A stretch of 27,403 nucleotides of DNA, taken from the NCBI GenBank assembly GCA_964586775.1, contig CAZPJD010000015.1, positions 1 through 27,403 on the forward strand. The letters are read 5' to 3'. Made by a program: the position numbers and the translations under genes. Below, in pieces: positions 23,615 to 27,403 of the stretch (position 1 is its first letter; each line of letters begins with the position of its first letter). The DNA comes from JADLEX01 sp964586775 (GTDB lineage: Bacteria; Lernaellota; Lernaellaia; JACKCT01). The notes beneath the pieces are model-generated. The model had not been told where the DNA came from. It saw only the letters and a list, made by a program, of their open reading frames with translations, and searched no databases.

Positions 23615-24748
23615 CTAGAGGTTCAGGACGTAATGGCCGCCGGGCCGCGCCCGGATCGCGCCGCGCAGTTCCAATTCCAGCAGGATGGTCAGCAGTCGCT
23701 GCGCGGGAAGGCCCGTCGCTCCGGCGAGATCGTCGATGTGCCGGGGCTCCAAAGAGAGGGCTTCTAACACACAAGCGGGTTCCCCTGTCAAGCCGAACGA
23801 CCGCTTATGGTGTTCGGCGTCGAGGCGGGGAGGGGTGGGAACGCGCTCGCGCCGCGCGAATTCGGGCAGGATTTGCGCGATCACGTCCATCGCCTCGGTG
23901 ACCGGCGGAGCGCCGTCGCGAATCAGCGCGTTGGTGCCCCGCGACGCGGGGGAATCGATGGGGCCGGGTAGCGCAAATACGGGTTTTCCCTGCCGGTTCG
24001 CGTAATCGACGGTGTGCAAAGTGCCCGATTTTTCGCCGGCTTCGATCACGACCACGCCCATCGCGAGACCCGAGATCAGCCGATTGCGTCGGGGGAAGTT
24101 CTGCGGAAACGACTGCATCCCCGGGAAAAACTCCGTCATCACCGCGCCGCGCCCGTCGGCGATCGTTCGCGCGAGCCCCGCGTTGGAACGGGGCGTGATA
24201 TTGTCGATCCCCGAGCCGAGCACCGCCAGCGTTCTCCCGTCCGGTGCGGCCAGTGCCCCCTCATGGCAAGCTGTGTCGATGCCAAGGGCGAGGCCCGACA
24301 CGACCGCCAGACCCGCATCGGCGAACTCGCGGGCGAGCGACCGCGCGACGCGCAGGCCGTAGTCGGTGGGGTTTCGCGTGCCGACCATCGCGACGGCCAA
24401 ATGATCCTCGCCCTGCCAATCGCCGAGCACGTAAAGCAGGGGCGGGGCGTCATCCAGCGCGCGCAGGGGGGCGGGGTAGGCTTCGTCGTCGATGGCGATC
24501 ACCCGCGCGCCGATCGCCGCGAGGGTGGATTTCGCCGCCGCGACGCGGTCCCACTCGTCGAAACCCGCGATGGCCCGAGCCGCGCCCGGCGTCGCGCCGG
24601 CCTCGATGAGCAGATCGACGGGCTGGCGAAAGACAGCCTCGGCGGACCCGAACGTCGCCACGAGCTTTCGCGCCGCGACCGGCCCGACGCCCTTCGCGTC
24701 GAGCGCCGAGAGCGCGAGGCGGTGGTCGTGGTCGGCGCGGATGGTCAT
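23615..24748 (-). CDS. dprA: DNA-processing protein DprA
   Basis: DprA binds incoming single-stranded DNA and loads RecA during natural transformation. The 377-residue product has an N-terminal helix-hairpin-helix-like region (LDAKGVGPVAARKLVATFGS), the Rossmann-like core with AMVGTRNPTDYGLRVAR, VVSGLALGIDTACHEGAL, VLGSGIDNITP and FPRRNRLISGLA...GEKSGTLHTVDYA, and a C-terminal winged-helix-like domain (about 310-377). The ATG at 24748 is used because upstream codons encode the antisense of the toxin gene's end and are not conserved. The PIN toxin gene stops 11 bases upstream on the same strand, so dprA may be read from the toxin-antitoxin promoter. No other competence gene is in the window. 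Confidence 0.96.
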   Translation of the reverse strand: MTIRADHDHRLALSALDAKGVGPVAARKLVATFGSAEAVFRQPVDLLIEAGATPGAARAIAGFDEWDRVAAAKSTLAAIGARVIAIDDEAYPAPLRALDDAPPLLYVLGDWQGEDHLAVAMVGTRNPTDYGLRVARSLAREFADAGLAVVSGLALGIDTACHEGALAAPDGRTLAVLGSGIDNITPRSNAGLARTIADGRGAVMTEFFPGMQSFPQNFPRRNRLISGLAMGVVVIEAGEKSGTLHTVDYANRQGKPVFALPGPIDSPASRGTNALIRDGAPPVTEAMDVIAQILPEFARRERVPTPPRLDAEHHKRSFGLTGEPACVLEALSLEPRHIDDLAGATGLPAQRLLTILLELELRGAIRARPGGHYVLNL

Positions 24749-24759
24749 GGACGAATCCC

Positions 24760-25149
24760 TTACATCCAGAATGCCGAAGGGCAGTTTCGCAGAATGTTTG
24801 CGTCCTTCGTGAGCAACCTGGCTCCGTCCGCAAGGGCGTTCGCGACAATGAGACGGTCGAAGGGGTCTCTCGTCCACCGCTCGGTGAGGGCTTGGCGGAT
24901 CACGTCGGCAAATGAGGTTTGGGAGACCTTCAGTCCGAAGAGTCCGTCGAGCGTTTGCACCACCGTTTCGGGATGATCGGCCATGCGACCGACTTCGTGG
25001 AGATAACCGAGTTCCAGCACGACAGCGGGGGAAGCGACGACTTCGGACTCTCGGAGCAACATTTCGACGGATTGCAGGATGTCAGTACGACCGACGTATG
25101 ACCATATCACGACATTCGTGTCGATATGGATCAGAGATCCGGTTTCCAC
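24760..25149 (-). CDS. PIN-domain toxin (VapC-like)
   Basis: A 129-residue PIN-domain protein, the ribonuclease half of a type II toxin-antitoxin pair. The acidic residues expected for metal binding are all visible: Asp10 in HIDTNVV, Glu46 in VVLELGYLHE, Asp95 and Asp98 in TRDPFDRLIVANAL, and Asp116 in LLTKDANI. PIN toxins of this group cleave tRNA or rRNA when freed from the antitoxin; the target here is unknown. The start is taken as GTG at 25149, which overlaps the antitoxin gene by 19 bases. Longer starts would overlap it further. All catalytic positions appear intact, so the toxin should be functional. It lies directly upstream of dprA. Confidence 0.9.
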   Translation of the reverse strand: METGSLIHIDTNVVIWSYVGRTDILQSVEMLLRESEVVASPAVVLELGYLHEVGRMADHPETVVQTLDGLFGLKVSQTSFADVIRQALTERWTRDPFDRLIVANALADGARLLTKDANILRNCPSAFWM

Positions 25150-25364
25150 GTGTCCGTCCAGTCGATGTGGGTGTAGTCCTCCGCGTCGCCCTTGATAACA
25201 CCTTCCCGTTTGACCCAAGCAATAGGCGGTTTCCTGGTGGCCGTTTCGACAACGATTTTCAGCCGCCTGCCGCCACGCTCAATCACGACCGGTTCGCCCG
25301 TTTCGAGGACCTGATCGAGAATCCGGTAGATGTCGTTCCGAAGTTGGGTTGCCGTGCACTTCAT
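25131..25364 (-). CDS. Phd/YefM-like antitoxin
   Basis: A 77-residue antitoxin partner of the PIN toxin. The N-terminal half (MKCTATQLRNDIYRILDQVL, then ETGEPVVIERGGRRLKIVVE) follows the Phd/YefM fold, which forms DNA-binding dimers. The C-terminal tail, with several Asp and Trp residues (THIDWTDTW), is the expected toxin-neutralising segment. The ATG at 25364 is preceded by GGAG at a six-base spacing. An upstream in-frame ATG at 25421 would translate the palindrome and is not supported by a ribosome-binding site. The stop overlaps the toxin start. Autoregulation through the palindrome at 25384-25411 is likely by analogy. Confidence 0.88.
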   Translation of the reverse strand: MKCTATQLRNDIYRILDQVLETGEPVVIERGGRRLKIVVETATRKPPIAWVKREGVIKGDAEDYTHIDWTDTWKPDL

Positions 25365-25383
25365 GGGTCGCTCCGCGTCAAAG

Positions 25384-25411
25384 ACGTACGCACGTACGTG
25401 CATGCGTACGT
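25384..25411. promoter_or_regulatory. Palindromic operator candidate of the toxin-antitoxin pair
   Basis: A perfect 9-bp inverted repeat ACGTACGCA (25384-25392) / TGCGTACGT (25403-25411). The 10-base centre (CGTACGTGCA) itself contains CGTACG and TGCA palindromes, so ACGTACG-like motifs recur about every 8-10 bases. It lies 19 bases upstream of the antitoxin ATG, where toxin-antitoxin complexes usually bind to repress their own promoter. No good -10/-35 pair is obvious around it. Confidence 0.7.
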
Positions 25412-25463
25412 ACTTTGGCATAGTCGAACCGCGAAGTCCAGACGGTCGGCTCGTGCGTCGGTT

Positions 25464-27176
25464 TCACTTCCCATACGGCGCGGGCAGGATCGGCGGGCGC
25501 TTGGGCGGAGACGATGTGCGCTGGAGTTCGATCTCGCCGACCAGGGCCGCCGGAGCGGCCGCACTGACCGGAATGAAACCCGACTCCGCGCCGCAAAAGC
25601 CGTTGAAGACCCCGGGGCGGTCGTCGGTCAGCAGGATCTTCGAGATCGACACGAGCGGCGTGCCGACCAGCGACGCGCCGCGCACCAGCGTCTCGGCGCC
25701 CGTGTCGGGATCGACCTTATAGATGAGCGTCGGCACGTTCATGAAAGCCTGAAAGTTCACGCGGCCTGTCATCGTCTCGCCGCCGCGCGAGTTCTTAAGG
25801 ATCAGGCCATATGGCTTGCCCTGTCGCTTCGTCTCGCGCATGAGCGCCTTTTTGAGCGCCTCGGGCGAAACCGTCTTGCGCGAGGTGACGATCAGGTTCG
25901 CCATGCGCCCCATGGGATCGAGTTTGCCGTCGCCGCGGCCGTGGCCGTTGCTGCTCCCGAAACCCGGGATCGGCGCGCGCGAGAGCAGGAAGTTGCGAAG
26001 CACACCGTTTTCGATGAGCGTCACGCGGTGCGCGGGCACGCCCTCGGTGTCGAAGCGGTAGAAACCGTTCAAGTCCTCGCCCGCGAATCGGTCCATCGTC
26101 GGGTCGTCGTGGACGTCGATGAACGCGGGCAGGATCGCGGAGCCCAACTTGCCCTTGAAGGTCTGACCCTCCTGCGTGTCGCGCATGCGCTCGCCTTCGA
26201 GCCGGTGGCCGATGGCCTCGTGAAAAAACACGCCGGTGGTCTGCGCGTCGAGGATCGCGGGCGCCGAAATCGGGTCGATGACCTCGGCCTTGCACAGCGC
26301 GACGAGGTCCTCGACCATCTTGTCCGCCGCCTTGCGCAAATCGTCCTTCGCCGGGAGTCCAGCCTTCGACGACGCGTATCGCTGGACGTGATTCTGAAGC
26401 TGCATGCCGTCGTCGGCGTAGCCCGTCGCGCGGGCGTAGAACGAGAAGAGCCCGTCGGTCTCGACGATCCGCGCGCCCTCGGTGTTGACGTAGTAACGGG
26501 TCTCCACCTCGAGCGCGAGGCGCACCTGGCCCTCGACGATCTCGGGCACGGCGTTCATTCGCTTCGAGAGCTCGCGCGCGAAGTCGGCCCACTCGGCGCG
26601 ATCGAAGGGAATCTCGAGGCTGTCGCTTTCAAAGACCTGCGGCTCCTCGCGGGAGAAGTCGTCGAAGCCCTCTTTCTCCTTCTCGGTTTTCGAGTAGACC
26701 GTCTTGCCCTTTTTGCCCAGATACTGCGTGAGCGCGTTCTTGTAAGCCTGATCCGCCGCGAGCCAGAGCTGCGAACGCAGCGCGTCGGCGTCGGGCTCGA
26801 TCGGTCCGCCGAAGGTACGGTTCTCGGTGTTCGCCGCGACATCCATCTGGAAGCCGCCGTTGCCCGACGAGTCGAAGTGGTAGTCGCCCACGCGCGACTC
26901 GACGTAGATCGACCGGTTGCGCAGCTCGTAGTCGTCGAAGAGCGCGCCCGAGCGCGCGTTGAGCACCCAGCCGGTCGAGGTCGTGTACATGAAAGAGGTG
27001 AAATAGGCCGGGTCGAAGCCCTCCATTTTCAACGCGCGCGTGCGTTCGAGCTCGGCCATCAGCGCGTCCATGATGGGTTTGCGCAGCGACGGATCATCGC
27101 CGATCGCCCACGCGCCGCCGGCGCGGGCCAGAAACAACACGGCGACAAAAAACGCAACGAGACGTACTCGATTCAT
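25464..27176 (-). CDS. Exported TldD/PmbA-family metalloprotease
   Basis: A 570-residue TldD-type peptidase. TldD/TldE normally form a cytosolic zinc protease that degrades unfolded peptides. Here residues 1-24 (MNRVRLVAFFVAVLFLARAGGAWA) form a typical signal peptide, so the enzyme should act outside the cytoplasm. The catalytic HExxxH motif is intact (FFHEAIGHRLEGERM, His319 and His324), and the third zinc ligand Cys of the family is present as Cys528 in FCGAESGFIPVS. The segment GFGSSNGHGRGDGKLDPMGRMANL replaces the usual Gly-rich loop before the C-terminal barrel. GGGAGAG-type purines (GGGAGAG at 27182-27188 read on the - strand) precede the ATG. No TldE/PmbA partner is visible; the truncated upstream gene does not look like one. 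Confidence 0.9.
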   Translation of the reverse strand: MNRVRLVAFFVAVLFLARAGGAWAIGDDPSLRKPIMDALMAELERTRALKMEGFDPAYFTSFMYTTSTGWVLNARSGALFDDYELRNRSIYVESRVGDYHFDSSGNGGFQMDVAANTENRTFGGPIEPDADALRSQLWLAADQAYKNALTQYLGKKGKTVYSKTEKEKEGFDDFSREEPQVFESDSLEIPFDRAEWADFARELSKRMNAVPEIVEGQVRLALEVETRYYVNTEGARIVETDGLFSFYARATGYADDGMQLQNHVQRYASSKAGLPAKDDLRKAADKMVEDLVALCKAEVIDPISAPAILDAQTTGVFFHEAIGHRLEGERMRDTQEGQTFKGKLGSAILPAFIDVHDDPTMDRFAGEDLNGFYRFDTEGVPAHRVTLIENGVLRNFLLSRAPIPGFGSSNGHGRGDGKLDPMGRMANLIVTSRKTVSPEALKKALMRETKRQGKPYGLILKNSRGGETMTGRVNFQAFMNVPTLIYKVDPDTGAETLVRGASLVGTPLVSISKILLTDDRPGVFNGFCGAESGFIPVSAAAPAALVGEIELQRTSSPPKRPPILPAPYGK

Positions 27177-27278
27177 GACGCTCTCCCGGCGCAGGCGCGC
27201 CGCGTACGTGACGAAACGGCAAACCTTATCCGATTTCCGGGGGTGTCGAAAGGTCCGAGGTGCGTCAATTGCGACCCT

Positions 27279-27403
27279 TTACGGCTTCGCGACGACGAAC
27301 TCCACCAGGTCGCCGACCTTCGGCGCGGGGTACTCGAAGGGCTTCCCCTTGGTCTCGTTCATCGCCTTCATCGCCTCGACGCCCGCGTCGTAAGACCAGA
27401 AAA
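27279..27403 (-). CDS. 3' end of an unidentified gene
   Basis: The last 41 codons of a - strand gene that runs off the window edge. The readable C-terminus is FWSYDAGVEAMKAMNETKGK continuing to EYPAPKVGDLVEFVVAKP and a TAA at 27279-27281. The codon bias (GAG/GAC/GCG/AAG) fits real coding sequence, unlike the other frames here. The family cannot be told from this piece. The tldD-like gene begins about 100 bases downstream on the same strand, so the two may be co-transcribed. Confidence 0.6.
   Translation of the reverse strand, partial: FWSYDAGVEAMKAMNETKGKPFEYPAPKVGDLVEFVVAKP

Noticed and set aside
21118..23901. Very long + strand open frame (over 900 codons) opposite topA
   Set aside because: The - strand frame is an unmistakable topoisomerase I followed by dprA. 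The opposite frame is a product of GC-rich codon bias, with Arg/Ala/Val-rich low-information sequence and no motif.
25365..25421. N-terminal extension of the antitoxin from an ATG at 25421
   Set aside because: The extra 19 residues are encoded by the palindrome, are not Phd-like and lack a ribosome-binding site. The ATG at 25364 has GGAG at good spacing and starts the conserved fold.

Overview
This is a GC-rich bacterial chromosomal window with dense, mostly housekeeping gene content. I see no rRNA, tRNA, CRISPR array, phage or transposase gene. The dprA-topA-trmFO order, the MopE-type metal-binding motifs, the frequent GTG starts and above all four predicted lipoproteins with long Asp-rich tethers suggest a deltaproteobacteria-like or related candidate lineage (Myxococcota/Lernaellota-type). 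That placement is inference; no marker gene in the window settles it.

Layout. Positions 198-3742 hold a tightly packed + strand cassette for glycan or lipid-linked sugar work: a GT2 polyprenyl-phosphate-type glycosyltransferase, a SAM methyltransferase and a multi-spanning GT-C-like membrane protein. Convergent to it are a small MopE-motif lipoprotein (3788-4366) and mtnA of methionine salvage (4462-5505), both on the - strand. Positions 5755-8993 hold two + strand Asp-tethered lipoproteins: one with a carboxypeptidase-regulatory-like start, one resembling a clan GH-A TIM-barrel glycosidase. Next come a cytosolic patatin-like lipase (9225-10580) behind a good sigma70-type promoter, an unknown exported protein, and a 95-residue unknown protein followed by an intrinsic terminator. 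A soluble PAS/GAF hybrid histidine kinase with a fused receiver domain (11787-14528) is followed 7 bp later by a FecE/BtuD-type ATPase and a FecCD/BtuC-type permease (to 16391).

A degenerate staphylococcal-nuclease-like secreted protein (-) and folK (+) then diverge. Positions 17504-19663 hold a large - strand beta-helix lipoprotein whose central part is visibly richer in A+T than its surroundings and whose N-terminus carries an in-frame copy of a widespread REP-like palindrome. The - strand block 24748-19751 is the conserved dprA-topA-trmFO cluster. Immediately upstream of dprA sits a compact Phd-like antitoxin / PIN toxin pair with a striking ACGTACG-type palindrome ahead of it. An exported, apparently stand-alone TldD-type metalloprotease (25464-27176) and the 3' end of an unknown gene close the window.

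The most unusual themes are: (1) one tether architecture (lipobox Cys plus Asp-rich tract) carrying four unrelated cargo domains; (2) a REP-like repeat translated as part of a lipoprotein tether; (3) an SNase-fold protein lacking its catalytic residues; (4) a hybrid sensor kinase apparently co-transcribed with a BtuCD-type importer; and (5) a toxin-antitoxin pair set into the head of the dprA-topA-trmFO operon. No single previously undescribed defence or enzymatic system is evident.
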